Shown: positions 16,827 to 27,300 of the stretch, in pieces | Layout: the number at the start of each line of letters is the position of its first letter | Numbering within the stretch: the stretch's first letter is position 1 | Origin: Bacillota bacterium | GTDB lineage: Bacteria > Bacillota > Clostridia > Lachnospirales > Lachnospiraceae | DNA length: 64,000 bases | Reading direction: 5' to 3' | Assembly: GCA_023437365.1 (NCBI GenBank) | Contig: JAEZGK010000013.1 | Coordinates: forward strand, 1 to 64,000 | The notes under the pieces: model-generated | Told to the model about the DNA's origin: nothing | What the model saw: the letters and a program-made list of their open reading frames with translations, nothing else | Databases searched by the model: none | Made by a program: the position numbers and the translations under genes

Positions 16827-17492
16827 TTAATAACCTGATCCTGTCTGGTTCTTTGCCAGTTTTACGATACGGCTGGTACCAAGTCGGGATGCCCCCAGCT
16901 CGATAAATTTCTCCGCATCGTCAAAGGAAGCAATTCCTCCGGCCGCCTTAATCTTCACCTCTTTACCGACATGCTTGGCAAACAGGGCTACATCGTCAAA
17001 GGTTGCGCCCGATTTGGAAAAACCGGTTGAGGTCTTAATGAAATCGGCTCCGGACTCAGTTACAATTTCGCACATCTTGATCTTTTCTTCTTCTGTCAAC
17101 AGACAGGTTTCAATGATTACCTTCAGAATAAGCTTACCGCAGGCTGACTTCAGCTGTTTGATTTCTTCCAGCAGCTCGTCGTATCTCTTGTCCTTTAGCA
17201 TACCGAGATTAATTACCATATCGATCTCATCCGCACCGTTCGCAATGGCATCCTTTGTCTCGAATACCTTGACTGCTGTAGAGTTGTAACCGTTCGGGAA
17301 ACCGATGACAGTGCAGACAGCCATCCTATCCTGAACATACTCCTTCACCTGCTTTACATAGGACGGAGGTATGCAGACAGAAGCCACACCATAGGTTATG
17401 GCATCGTCGCAAATCTCTTTGATCTCCTCCCAGGTAGCAGTCTGACTTAATAATGTGTGGTCGACCTTCTCAAAAATCAACTTCTTATCCAT
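16827..17492 (-). CDS. deoC: Deoxyribose-phosphate aldolase
   Basis: 221 aa from ATG 17492 (MDKKLIFEKVDHTLL), with AAAGGA eight nt upstream; upstream start codons overlap deoD. Splits deoxyribose 5-phosphate into glyceraldehyde 3-phosphate and acetaldehyde. Schiff-base lysine lies in FIKTSTGF, a second active-site lysine in VKIKAAGG, and the catalytic Asp in DEIDMVIN. Middle gene of deoD-deoC-cdd; the start lies 19 bp past the deoD stop. Confidence 0.95.
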   Translation of the reverse strand: MDKKLIFEKVDHTLLSQTATWEEIKEICDDAITYGVASVCIPPSYVKQVKEYVQDRMAVCTVIGFPNGYNSTAVKVFETKDAIANGADEIDMVINLGMLKDKRYDELLEEIKQLKSACGKLILKVIIETCLLTEEEKIKMCEIVTESGADFIKTSTGFSKSGATFDDVALFAKHVGKEVKIKAAGGIASFDDAEKFIELGASRLGTSRIVKLAKNQTGSGY

Positions 17493-17511
17493 CTTAAACA
17501 TCCTTTCTAAC

Positions 17512-18219
17512 TTATGCAATTTCCAGGGCGATTTCCATCATATCACGGAAGGTAAGCTGCCTATCCTCTGCGGATAAGGATTCCCCGGTAAATACATGGT
17601 CGGAGATGGTCAAAATCGCAAGTGCCTTCTTTCCTGCTCTTGCTGCATTCATGTACAATGCCGCAGCCTCCATTTCTACACAGAGAATATTCATCTTACG
17701 CCATAAGGAGTTGGCATCCTTATTATCATCATAGAAGGTATCTGAGGAAAGCACATTTCCGACTACCGTCTTGATATTCATCTTTTCTGCCGCCTCCACC
17801 GCTCTGCGCATCAGATCAAAGTCAGCAATCGGAGCATAGGTACCGGGTAGCTGGTACTGTGCAGCAAAATTGGAATTGGTGGACGCACCCATACCAATCA
17901 CGATATCTCTCAGGTTGATGTTCTCTGCGATACCACCTGCTGAGCCGATACGGATGATGCTGTCTACATCATAAAAATGATACAGCTCGTAAGAATAGAT
18001 TCCGATGGAGGGCATTCCCATGCCACCACCCATGACCGAAACTTTCTTACCTTGATACGTACCGGTATAGCCTAACATATTTCTTACTGTATTAAAACAG
18101 ACTACATCCTCCAAATAAGTGTCCGCAATAAACTTTGCTCTGAGCGGATCACCGGGCATCAGGACGGTCTTCGCGATTTCTCCCGCCTTTGCTCCATTAT
18201 GAGGGGTCGGAATATTCAT
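17512..18219 (-). CDS. deoD: Purine nucleoside phosphorylase, DeoD type
   Basis: 235 aa, the usual size of hexameric PNP. Phosphorolysis of purine (deoxy)nucleosides. Motifs: N-terminal TPHNGAKAGEIA with the His donated to the neighbouring active site, VLMPGDPLRAKFI phosphate loop, RIGSAGGI, VEMEAAALY, and catalytic Asp in TISDHVFTGE. First gene of the salvage operon; GGAGG ribosome binding site. Confidence 0.96.
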   Translation of the reverse strand: MNIPTPHNGAKAGEIAKTVLMPGDPLRAKFIADTYLEDVVCFNTVRNMLGYTGTYQGKKVSVMGGGMGMPSIGIYSYELYHFYDVDSIIRIGSAGGIAENINLRDIVIGMGASTNSNFAAQYQLPGTYAPIADFDLMRRAVEAAEKMNIKTVVGNVLSSDTFYDDNKDANSLWRKMNILCVEMEAAALYMNAARAGKKALAILTISDHVFTGESLSAEDRQLTFRDMMEIALEIA

Positions 18220-18389
18220 GATAATTTCCTCCTTTATGGTATATGTGGTTATTTCTTACTCTTTCGGTAACTTATATGGTATCATATTTTTAGATAAATG
18301 GCAATCTCATAAGTCCTTGACAACCTATTCTTATCATGTATCTTATTGACGAAACTATGCGAAGGGATTACGAAAAATATCTTTTAGCG

Positions 18390-18417
18390 TTGATTTTAGC
18401 TTGAAAAGTGTTATAAT
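18390..18417 (+). promoter_or_regulatory. Promoter of the MATE exporter gene
   Basis: TTGATT (18390-18395), 16-bp spacer, TATAAT (18412-18417), about 28 bp before the ATG, with AGGAAAGG between. Confidence 0.7.
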
Positions 18418-18444
18418 CACAATCATAACTCTTTAGGAAAGGCG

Positions 18445-19854
18445 ATGAAGCAATTGCGGTTGACCAAATTTTTCTCTGTGAGCAGTATGCTGAAAAGCAA
18501 ACAGATCATTGGCGAGCTACCTACATCCCGAACAGCATATACGGTTTTCTATAAGATTGCCTGGCCCTCTGCCTTGGAGGCTTTACTTGTGGGTCTGATC
18601 AGCGTCATTGATACCATCATGGTTGGCACGCTGGGCAAAGGAGCGATTGCGGCAGTCGGTATCACAAATCAACCGAGACTAGTTCTCCTGGCGGTAATAT
18701 TCTCACTTAATACTGGGATCACTGCTGTAATTGCACGCAGGAAAGGACAGCAGGACCGGGATGCCGCCAATCGTACTGTCCGTACCGGTATCCTGATCAG
18801 CTCTATTACTTCGATACTCATGGCCTGTTTAGGCTATCAATTTGCAAAACCGATTCTTCTGTTATCCGGTGCAGACAGCTCCTACCTGAAGGACGCTGCG
18901 GATTACTTTCATATTCTAATGTTAAGCATTCCCTTTCAAGCCCTCAATCTTACCATCAATGCCGCGCAGCGAGGCTGCGGTAAGACAAAGATATCCATGT
19001 GGAGCAATGTCATCAGTAATTTGATTAACATTACCTTTGATTACCTGCTGATCAATGGTATCGGCATCTTCCCCCGTCTGGGGGTAAAAGGAGCCGCTAT
19101 CGCTACTCTGATGGGTGCTATTGCCGCATTCTGCATCTCAATCTCCACCTTACTGCGCAAGAGCGGTTATCTGACCTTTCATTATAAAGCAGATTGGAGA
19201 ATCCGACGGGATACCATCAACCCGATTTTCAAGGTCAGCAGCAGTGCTTTCGTGGAGCAGGTCTTTATGAGAGTCGGCTTCCTTGCCTATGCAGCCATCG
19301 TTGCTCGGCTTGGTACTACACCATACGCAACCCATGTAATCTGCATGAACATCCTGACCCTCTCCTTCTGCTTCGGGGATGGTCTTTCCGTCGCAGCCTC
19401 CGCATTAGTCGGCCAGAATCTGGGTGCAAAAAGACCGGATCTGTCCATAATCTATGGAAAAACCGGTCAACGCCTTGCATTTATGATATCCTGTGTTGTA
19501 TTCTTTGTATTCCTTTTTGGAAGAAGCCTTCTGGTTTCACTGTTCACTAATGATGCTGCAATCATTACACTCGGTGCTAACATCATGATACTGGCGGCAA
19601 TGGGAACTCATCTGCAGACTTCTCAGGTGGTGCTGAACGGCTGTCTGCGTGGTGCCGGAGATACCGCTTATGTAGCGACTGTCTCTCTAATCAGTGTGGC
19701 TTTTGTTCGTCCGCTGCTCACCTGGTTTTTATGCTTTCCGGCAGGCTTCGGTCTATATGGTGCCTGGATTTCACTCCTGCTCGATCAGAGCTTTCGCTTC
19801 CTCGCAAGCTATATCCGCTTCTCCGGCGGTAAATGGACCAGCATTTCCTTGTAA
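18445..19854 (+). CDS. MATE family efflux transporter
   Basis: 469 aa, twelve predicted membrane helices in two homologous halves. N-half motif region IDTIMVGTLGKGAIAAVG and C-half GDGLSVAASALVGQNLGAKRPD are characteristic of the NorM/DinF-like MATE superfamily, Na+- or H+-coupled exporters of cationic drugs or metabolites. Single gene under its own promoter. It ends only 6 bp from the stop codon of the convergent gene downstream, with no terminator in between. Confidence 0.9.
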   Translation: MKQLRLTKFFSVSSMLKSKQIIGELPTSRTAYTVFYKIAWPSALEALLVGLISVIDTIMVGTLGKGAIAAVGITNQPRLVLLAVIFSLNTGITAVIARRKGQQDRDAANRTVRTGILISSITSILMACLGYQFAKPILLLSGADSSYLKDAADYFHILMLSIPFQALNLTINAAQRGCGKTKISMWSNVISNLINITFDYLLINGIGIFPRLGVKGAAIATLMGAIAAFCISISTLLRKSGYLTFHYKADWRIRRDTINPIFKVSSSAFVEQVFMRVGFLAYAAIVARLGTTPYATHVICMNILTLSFCFGDGLSVAASALVGQNLGAKRPDLSIIYGKTGQRLAFMISCVVFFVFLFGRSLLVSLFTNDAAIITLGANIMILAAMGTHLQTSQVVLNGCLRGAGDTAYVATVSLISVAFVRPLLTWFLCFPAGFGLYGAWISLLLDQSFRFLASYIRFSGGKWTSISL

Positions 19855-19860
19855 CATCTG

Positions 19861-20352
19861 TTATATGTCTATGATATGAATTTGATTTCCATGCTCCTGA
19901 ATGACTTTCTCCAAATCCTCATAGCTAAGCATGACCGTAGCTGTATTGTCATTCGGGTGAACTCCGATTTTATCTCTTCCAACCAAGGAGCTATCAATTA
20001 CCACCTCAACCATGCAATTCGTATCATTTAGAATTCCAAGGGGGGTTACAGAGCCCTTGGTCAATTCAAGATATCTCATCAGACGTTCCTCTGAGGCAAA
20101 GCTCAAGCCGCTGGTTCCGAGTTTCTTTCGAAGCTCTTTTAAGTCCACACGCTTTTTCATATCCAGCGTCACAAGGAAATGTCTTTTTCCTCCCCCGTCC
20201 CGCAGAAACAGGTTCTTGACAATCCAAGGATTGTCAAGAAATATCTCCAACGCTTCCATCTCATTAATCGTATAAACAGCCGGATGTTCTATTACCTGAT
20301 AATCAATCCCCAGTCTGTCCAGTGTTTCATAAACCTTCTCTTTTTGTTCCAT
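19861..20352 (-). CDS. Prolyl-tRNA editing domain protein (YbaK/ProX-like deacylase)
   Basis: 163 aa from ATG 20352, which follows GGAG by 5 nt; an upstream ATG at 20391 lacks this. A single free-standing YbaK/INS domain over the whole length (IEHPAVYTINEM, FLRDGGGKRHFLVTL, GSVTPLGILND are diagnostic). These proteins hydrolyse mischarged Ala-tRNA(Pro), the same activity as the ProRS insertion domain. Convergent with the MATE gene. Confidence 0.85.
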   Translation of the reverse strand: MEQKEKVYETLDRLGIDYQVIEHPAVYTINEMEALEIFLDNPWIVKNLFLRDGGGKRHFLVTLDMKKRVDLKELRKKLGTSGLSFASEERLMRYLELTKGSVTPLGILNDTNCMVEVVIDSSLVGRDKIGVHPNDNTATVMLSYEDLEKVIQEHGNQIHIIDI

Positions 20353-20482
20353 ATTAGCTCCATTCGTTATAATGTAAATGTCAAAAGGCACTGCAAAACC
20401 TTTCGGATATCATAGATTGCTATTACGAATGAACTTGTATATCAATATATGATATCTAAAAGCACCTTCGATGCTCTGACCT

Positions 20483-20917
20483 TTAATCCTCAGTAACTTC
20501 CCCTGTGTTCCTGTTAAATCGGTACCAGCCGTAGGTCACCGTATGACCGATGTTCTCTACCTGATCCTCTGTGACAAATTCATATAGATGAATGATATAT
20601 TCGTCCTCAGTTGCTCCCTGTCCCTCGTATACCAGATAATACTCAGCATCAGGAAGCTTATAATAGTAATCCTCTTCCTGACCCCTCGTCTGACGTATAA
20701 AATTAGCAGCGTATTTCTCCTTCACAATATCCAGGGCTTCCATAGGCGTATAGGTTATATCCTGCAATTCCTTAGTATCTGTATGCTCCTCTTCCTTAAG
20801 AGAGCAGCCGGGTGGTTCTTCTTTCAGATCAATCAGCCCCTGTGCTCCCGGAAGTCCCTCCATCCTTGGTAAGTATATGCAAAGCATTAAGCAAAAGCAT
20901 AGTACTACCGGTTTCAT
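20483..20917 (-). CDS. Small secreted protein of unknown function
   Basis: 144 aa from ATG 20917, chosen because AAGGAG stands about ten nt upstream; the open frame continues upstream without such a site. The first 20 residues (MKPVVLCFCLMLCIYLPRME) look like a signal peptide with Cys but no clear lipobox. The mature part is acidic (LKEEPPGC..KEEEHTDTKE), then a ~90-residue domain ending in YGWYRFNRNTGEVTED, which resembles the end of small beta-rich extracytoplasmic domains. No recognised family. Confidence 0.65.
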   Translation of the reverse strand: MKPVVLCFCLMLCIYLPRMEGLPGAQGLIDLKEEPPGCSLKEEEHTDTKELQDITYTPMEALDIVKEKYAANFIRQTRGQEEDYYYKLPDAEYYLVYEGQGATEDEYIIHLYEFVTEDQVENIGHTVTYGWYRFNRNTGEVTED

Positions 20918-21065
20918 ATTCTGTCTTCTCCTTTTTATAGCTTTGACAAAGGTATGAGTGAAGTCGCTCATTTTTGTCATGAATTATTACGGCACTATCC
21001 ATTATACTGTAGATGTCCATAATTTTCCATATAAGTCAAAGACAAAATATTGACATAGGTCTGCT

Positions 21066-22271
21066 CTATCTTTTATGATCCGTCTCTTTTTTCACCAGAC
21101 TCGCCCTTTGAATAGCTGCACTGCCATACCTGTTACGGATTCTATCAATGGCCTGATCCAGCTTTTCCCGTTTCTCATCCGTCTCAAAGCCAAATAGATT
21201 CATCTGGCGCTCTGTATCCTCCGAAACCACCTTACTGGTTTGTACCCCAAGATTACGAATCGGTGTCCCGTCCCAGAGTTCATCGAATAGAGCACAGGCA
21301 GCCTTATGAAGCTCGCTAGAATTATGGGTCGGGCTCAACAGCGTCATCTGATGGGAGCTGTGGCGAAATTCGAAATCCACGAGGCTGACAGAAACCACAT
21401 TTGCCATCATCCCATCCCTGCGCAGTCTGGCAGCCACTGTCTCAGCAAGGGAAAGCAGGATCATCTTAGCGGTAGCTTCCTCCTCAACATCAAAGGAAAT
21501 GGTGGTTGAGTTGCCATACCCCTTACTCTTAGCTTCTTCTTGGGAGATAACGGAAGCATCCAAGCCGTTGGCAAAGCAGTGAATCACCTCACCATGCTTC
21601 TTTAGGTGTGCCTTCAAAATCTCTGCATCCGTCTTCGCAAGCTCTCCGATGGTATAAATTCCCAGCGTATTTAGTTTCTTTACCGTAGATTTACCGACAA
21701 AGAAAAGCTCTCCCACAGGCAGTACCCACATCTTGTCGGGAATTTCGGAGGGATAAAGTGTGTGTACCAGATCTGGCTTCTTAAAATCAGAAGCCATCTT
21801 AGCCAACAGTTTATTACAGGAAATGCCAACATTCACTGTAAAGCCCAATTCATTTTTAATTCGATCCTTAATCTTATGGGCTGCCTCAACCGGTGGTCCA
21901 AACAGGGAGGACATTCCGGTCATATCACAATAAGCTTCATCAATGGAGCATTTCTCCACACAGGGAGAAAAGTCATTCAATAGATCGGTGAAGGCTTTGG
22001 AATATTCCTCATACAGGCCATGATGCGGCGGTACCAGCATCAGATTAGGGCACTTTTTTAAGGCATCCACGATTGGTTCACCGGTTTGTACGCCATATTG
22101 TTTGGCTAACGTGGATTTTGCCAATATGATCCCATGACGTTTGTTCTTATCACCCGCAACTGCTGAAGGAATCTCCCTTAGGTCCAGGGAATCTCCCTGC
22201 TGCAGACGGCTGACCGCTTCCCAGCTTAAAAAGGCAGAATTGACATCCACATGAAAGATTACCTTCTCCAT
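21066..22271 (-). CDS. dinB: DNA polymerase IV (Y-family)
   Basis: 401 aa. Error-prone translesion polymerase. Catalytic acidic residues: Asp9 in FHVDVNSAF and Asp111-Glu112 in SIDEAYCDMT. Palm/finger, thumb with helix-hairpin-helix (VGKSTVKKLNTLGIYTIGEL) and little-finger domain are all present. Near the C-terminus RQMNLFG fits the QxxLF beta-clamp-binding motif. GGGGGTG ribosome binding site. No LexA-box was recognised in the short upstream region, so SOS control is not demonstrated. Confidence 0.95.
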   Translation of the reverse strand: MEKVIFHVDVNSAFLSWEAVSRLQQGDSLDLREIPSAVAGDKNKRHGIILAKSTLAKQYGVQTGEPIVDALKKCPNLMLVPPHHGLYEEYSKAFTDLLNDFSPCVEKCSIDEAYCDMTGMSSLFGPPVEAAHKIKDRIKNELGFTVNVGISCNKLLAKMASDFKKPDLVHTLYPSEIPDKMWVLPVGELFFVGKSTVKKLNTLGIYTIGELAKTDAEILKAHLKKHGEVIHCFANGLDASVISQEEAKSKGYGNSTTISFDVEEEATAKMILLSLAETVAARLRRDGMMANVVSVSLVDFEFRHSSHQMTLLSPTHNSSELHKAACALFDELWDGTPIRNLGVQTSKVVSEDTERQMNLFGFETDEKREKLDQAIDRIRNRYGSAAIQRASLVKKETDHKR

Positions 22272-22509
22272 TGCTTCACCCCCTGGTTCCTTGCTCCTGC
22301 TTCTGATATTCCTTAATCTTAATCATAGCAAATCAGAAGATTCCTGTAAAGAAAAGAGTTCATTCAGCGCTCAGGATGACAGCTCGTACCGCCAATGCGG
22401 TAAGCAGCAATACTACTGTAAATTCGATCTAATTCTGCACTGATATACATTCATTTTCATAAAACATTATGTAAGTAGTCTACCATCAAATCACCGGGAG
22501 GTTATAATA

Positions 22510-23016
22510 ATGTTTCAATATCAAGCATCGGATGCATGCAGAAATTGCTTTGAAAGTAAGTTCTGCAATAATATACAAATTCCTAGTCTGCCTCTGAAGG
22601 GTCCTAAGTCCTTTGATCAGATTCTCCAATATATTCGAAAAGCCATAGAGGATGAAGCAAATGCAGCTGATTTTTACCGCCATCTTCTGAAGGAGGCGCC
22701 AAATAAGCTTCACTGTGAGTTCATCCAGCATGCTTATGAGGATGAGCTTGAGCACTTACAGATTTTCACCAAGCTATATCTCTACTATACAGACTGTGAA
22801 CCAAAGTATTGTGTGACACAGACCTGTTATCCGTGTTATAAGGAAGGTCTTTTAAAGGCTTTAATCAGCGAATTGGAGGCCGTTGAATTTTATCGTAATG
22901 TTCAGCTATCCACGATGGATGAGGTTATCATCAATACCTTCTATATGATCATGGTGGATGAGCAAGGGCATGCAACCATGTTTAGCACATTATTTAACAA
23001 TTGCCCGAGCAAATAA
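22510..23016 (+). CDS. Ferritin-like / rubrerythrin-like protein with Cys-rich segments
   Basis: 168 aa. Two helix-pair motifs fit a four-helix ferritin-like di-iron protein: AIEDEANAADFYRHL with EDELEH, and ELEAVEFYRN with DEQGH, giving the paired Glu and ExxH ligands. Cys groups at the N-terminus (CRNCFESKFC) and in the middle (CEPKYCVTQTCYPC) are not part of canonical ferritin-like domains and may bind metal. Possible role in oxidative stress or iron handling, or a spore-coat-like structural role; this is inference. GGGAGG ribosome binding site; monocistronic. Confidence 0.7.
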   Translation: MFQYQASDACRNCFESKFCNNIQIPSLPLKGPKSFDQILQYIRKAIEDEANAADFYRHLLKEAPNKLHCEFIQHAYEDELEHLQIFTKLYLYYTDCEPKYCVTQTCYPCYKEGLLKALISELEAVEFYRNVQLSTMDEVIINTFYMIMVDEQGHATMFSTLFNNCPSK

Positions 23017-23069
23017 CGATTGCTGTAATAAATCAGTTATAGTAAGGAAGTAAGGTACTAATGCAATTT

Positions 23070-23149
23070 GACGGACTGATTACTCATTTTGCACGACAAC
23101 CGCAAATATTCCTGTTTGATCGTGCCTAACAAAATGAGACCAGTCCGTC
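23070..23149. terminator. Large imperfect hairpin between convergent genes
   Basis: GACGGACTG at 23070 pairs with CAGTCCGTC ending at 23149, and inner blocks (CTCATTTTG/CAAAATGAG, ACGA/TCGT) continue the stem with small bulges. It sits between the plus-strand ferritin-like gene and the minus-strand DUF4349 gene. Probably a bidirectional transcription barrier; unusually long for a simple terminator and lacking a clear T-tract. Confidence 0.6.
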
Positions 23150-23166
23150 CCCCACTTATTTATACT

Positions 23167-24222
23167 CTAGTTTGTCGAATCAACCGGAGGCTTCGGTTCA
23201 GTCGGTGACTTTTGTAGATTACTTTTTCTGCTTTTTCTGAGTATCCTTCTGGTAATCAAAGCAATGGCAGTGAATATCAGTGCCCAGATGATCAGATACG
23301 GCAGATTAACCACAAACCACACGAAGAAGTTCTTCGCTCCTTCACTCAGACGATAGATTGAATTGCCAAAGCCATTCTTTATCCTGGTTCCGACAGACTG
23401 CTTGATTTCTACTGCCGGAGTGAATTTCTCCACTTCCTGAATATTGATGGTTACTGTACTATAGTAAACCTTATTATCATAGGTCAGAAGTGTTGTATTA
23501 TAATTCTGCAGCTCATAACGGATTTCGCTTAAGCGGCTTTCCAAGGTTACGATGCTGTCTAAAGAATCCGTCTTCTCAAGTAAGGCGAACAACCGCTCCT
23601 GCTCAATCTCAAGCGCTTTCTTACGGCTTTCGATATCAGCATATTCCAGGGTTACATTTTCCGTGGTTTCCTGTTTATTAATCACATTTGCGTTCACATC
23701 CGAATCCACAAAGCTGACGAATTCATCCACCTTTGTTCTCGGAATTCTTACCGTCATACCGGCGTAACGGGCTCCTTCGCTGTCATAATAGCTCTTGCCG
23801 CTGATTCTGGACTGCTCGATATAACCGTTCAACCGGTTGATCTCTGCGTTCAGATTAGTAATCAGACTGTCAAATTCCTGCGTCTCCACATCCATGTAAA
23901 AGGTACGGATGATCTTATCCTGGGTCTGTACCTCTGCTGATTCTTCCATTGTGATTGCCGAGGAATTATTCAGGGTACTAGCGGGTTTTTCTTGCGATTC
24001 CGCTGCCGTAGTTCCTGTAGCACTGTCAGCAATACCATACTCCGCTGCCGGTGCTGTTTCGGCACCTGCGTGTGAGAATTGTGCTTTAGCCGGTATCTCA
24101 GCCGTATCACGATCCATGGTTACTTGACTGGTGTTCTCTGCCTTCTTCGCCCCACAGGCTGCTGCCGAAGCTGTGAGCAGTACAACCAGCATCACTGTAC
24201 AAAATCTTCTCATTTTTTTCAT
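23167..24222 (-). CDS. DUF4349 domain lipoprotein
   Basis: 351 aa. N-terminal signal ends in ASAAAC, a permissive lipobox with Cys23, so probably a membrane-anchored lipoprotein. After a Thr/Ala/Glu-rich linker, residues ~105-290 form the DUF4349 domain with a central coiled coil (KKALEIEQERLFALLEKTDS). A C-terminal hydrophobic segment (~315-335) and basic tail place the C-terminus at the membrane too, which is typical of this family. Function unknown. GGAGGG ribosome binding site. Confidence 0.85.
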   Translation of the reverse strand: MKKMRRFCTVMLVVLLTASAAACGAKKAENTSQVTMDRDTAEIPAKAQFSHAGAETAPAAEYGIADSATGTTAAESQEKPASTLNNSSAITMEESAEVQTQDKIIRTFYMDVETQEFDSLITNLNAEINRLNGYIEQSRISGKSYYDSEGARYAGMTVRIPRTKVDEFVSFVDSDVNANVINKQETTENVTLEYADIESRKKALEIEQERLFALLEKTDSLDSIVTLESRLSEIRYELQNYNTTLLTYDNKVYYSTVTINIQEVEKFTPAVEIKQSVGTRIKNGFGNSIYRLSEGAKNFFVWFVVNLPYLIIWALIFTAIALITRRILRKSRKSNLQKSPTEPKPPVDSTN

Positions 24223-24399
24223 AACTAACCCTCCTCATTTTAACTTCATTTTTATCTTTCTAAGCATTAGACGTTGGTCATGAGAATAAGGTTGCATATT
24301 TCACCAACCTCCGGATAGAAAAAGGAATGAGGCTGTATGGACAACTACCTCCGATACAACCTCATTTTATCATGAATTTCCTGCAGCCTCCATTAATGA

Positions 24400-27300
24400 T
24401 TATTCAAGGACAGTGACTTTAATCTGTGGCCCTCTGCCGGCCTTGTTGCTGCCCCAGATAAAGATATCGGTTCCAACCACGAGTGCCGGGATCTCCATTT
24501 TATATTCACCCTTATTGTTGATGCTGCCCTCATAGATCTGATCGCCTATTTGAGCAAAAATTCTTGTCTGAGTCTTTGCAACCTTTTGGGGAGCATTCTT
24601 AAAGTGTTTTAGAGTTTCCTTATCAGCTTTCTTCTCCGTCGCGCCCTCCTCCGGCGTATAATCAGTTAGCTCTACCTTACCGGTGATCATGGTACTTCCG
24701 GCTTTTACAGCATCTACCGTCGGCTGATCCGGTGCGACCTTGACGACATATAACACCAACTCCTCACTGGTGCCGGCCTGATTAGCCGAGGTAATCTTAA
24801 CTTCAGAATCCGAAGCAGTCCGATTGATATTTACAGTGTAAATATATATATCTTTTTTCTTATCATACTCATACTGCTTGGAAGAATACGTTTTGGAACC
24901 AATTTTTACAACAATGTTGCAATCCTTCTTTGAAGCAACCAGGATCTGCTTATCCGTATTAGTAATCCTTCTTATGAATACAGGTCGATCCGGTCTTCCT
25001 TCAATCACAGTATACTTCGTTACATGCAGGATTTTTCCGTCCGTAAATCTTGTCATTGCATAGACTATCGTACCAATCGGCAATTTCTCTTCCAGGATGT
25101 ATTTAAAGCTGCCTTCGCTATCCGTCTCCAGGGTTTTCAGCGTATTTTCCATACGACTGCCCTTCCCTGTCTTGATTGCTAGGTAGACCGTCCCATCATC
25201 TGAATTCGTACCGCTAATCAGGAGGGATTTATCAGTGATTTGCTCAAGAACAAGGCTCTTCGATGCGGTGTTAATATAATCATCAATATCACGGACCTTC
25301 ACCTGAGTAGTAAAGCTCCGGCGGGTCACCCCATTCATGCTGCCAATCGCCTGTACAGATATGATCTCCCCCTTCTGAAGCTGATTACTAAAACGAAGTG
25401 AAAAGCTTCCGTCTTTCTCTGTTTGTACGGTATGAGTATCATTTCCCAGCTTGATCGTTACCGGAATCGATTTCTTCGTATTTGGGACAATACCGTTCAG
25501 ACTACGCTCAATATTACTGATTTCATAAACGACGGGTGCGTCCGGTCCCAGCTGCTGCACGATCTTAGTATCTACTCTACTGCTTCTGGAGATATGGTCC
25601 AGCCCGTATAGCTTCACGGATGCCCCTGCAGGGAGTGGTCCGACTGTCATCGTAAAGGCATTCTGGCTATTCTTTACAAATTTAACCTTCTCGATATTAA
25701 GCTCCGGATCATAAATATCCGTATTCGCCATATAAAGCTCTTTCCCGCCGTCTTGAGGAACATAGACTGTATCCTCCACAATTGCAATGAGAGCGGCATC
25801 GTCATCATTCATATTACCTGTGATGGTATTCTGGATATTATTGATTTCATTCACAATCGGGAGATTCGGTCCCGTTCTTTTTACTTCCACAGTCACTTTG
25901 GCACTTTCCAGATTCTTGGCCTCATCCTTCAGATACACTGTTATTCTTGATCCTGAGTTTTGTGCCGGTAAACCGTAGGAAAAGGTCCCGTCCTTACCCA
26001 CCTTCGTTGAATAGGTACCGGTCGGTGCAGCAATGATCACCTTAGTGAACGGCTCGCCTCTTCCTGTAATCTTGGTCTTTCGATTTGTATAAGAATCTAC
26101 CGTCGGAGCAGAGAGAAGCTTGTCATCAAAATTATTCACAACCAATCGATAAATTGATATATTTCCAGCTGTGTCCTCTGCACAGATGGTATAGATTCCG
26201 TTCTCGATCACAGTAAAGGTCTGATCGGCATCCAGATTGGAGCCACTGGTTCCGGAAAAGAACTCCTTTGTATAATCACCCTTAAAATACTGTACTCTCT
26301 TCAACTCCGAAGCATCTGTCACGTGCACCGCCACTTTATAAGCAGCAGAGGTAGGAGCTGTGATTACCTGGGTAGCTATGATATGAGGACTAATGGTATC
26401 TTTATCCCTCTTCGGATAAGCAGCTTCATAATAACCATAACCGGCTTCCGTCGTCAGTAGCTTTTTATACCAGGGCTCGTCTTTAAAAAGCTCCTCTCCT
26501 TGAGTAGGTACCCGGGTGATAAAGCTATGATCCGGACCAAGGTTGACATTCCAGTTATAATCCAGCTGAGGCAGGATACTGCCGTTGTCTGATATCTCAG
26601 CGATATACTTGCTGAGGATGGATTGCGTACGGAAAAAACCATTTTTAACCGCCTGGGTCTCCACACCGGTATTAGCTGTAGTTGGTGCTGTTATCTTATT
26701 TGTTGCAAGAAGGAATTCCATTGTGTCGGTAACAGCTTTGCCATTATAAGTAATCTGTCTGATCCTGCTGCTATTACTGATCTTGTTGCCGCTGATGTCG
26801 TAACGGGGTTCGCTGGAAGGGTCTATGACATAATTCACTCCGTCAAAGACTGTAAAGCTGCTCCAGTCATTCATCCACTCTTCCTTCAGAAGAGATTTCA
26901 GTCCGGACTCCTTCATCAGATTATTCATGGTTGAGCTGTTCCACTTTGAAGCAATCTCCGCTGTCTCATATGCACTGGCAGACCACTCGAGCCATTCCTT
27001 CAACTGCTTCCCCGTAATGGTATAGATATAGATATAATTATTGTAGGGCTGGATTGAACTCAAATCGGATTCGGTAATGCTGTCATTGATATTGACATAA
27101 TCCTCCGGTGAATCCATTCCATACGCATAATAATTGGAAGCCGCCAGTATCGGATAATCCTTATATTTCGAGCCGGTGGTCTGGACAAATCTCTGTGCAT
27201 AATCTATTTTCGCATCATTCAACAGCTGGATTGCCGAATTATCTCCCAGCATACCGTAATAATTATGAATCAACTCGTTATCCTTAAGCTTTGCAATAAT

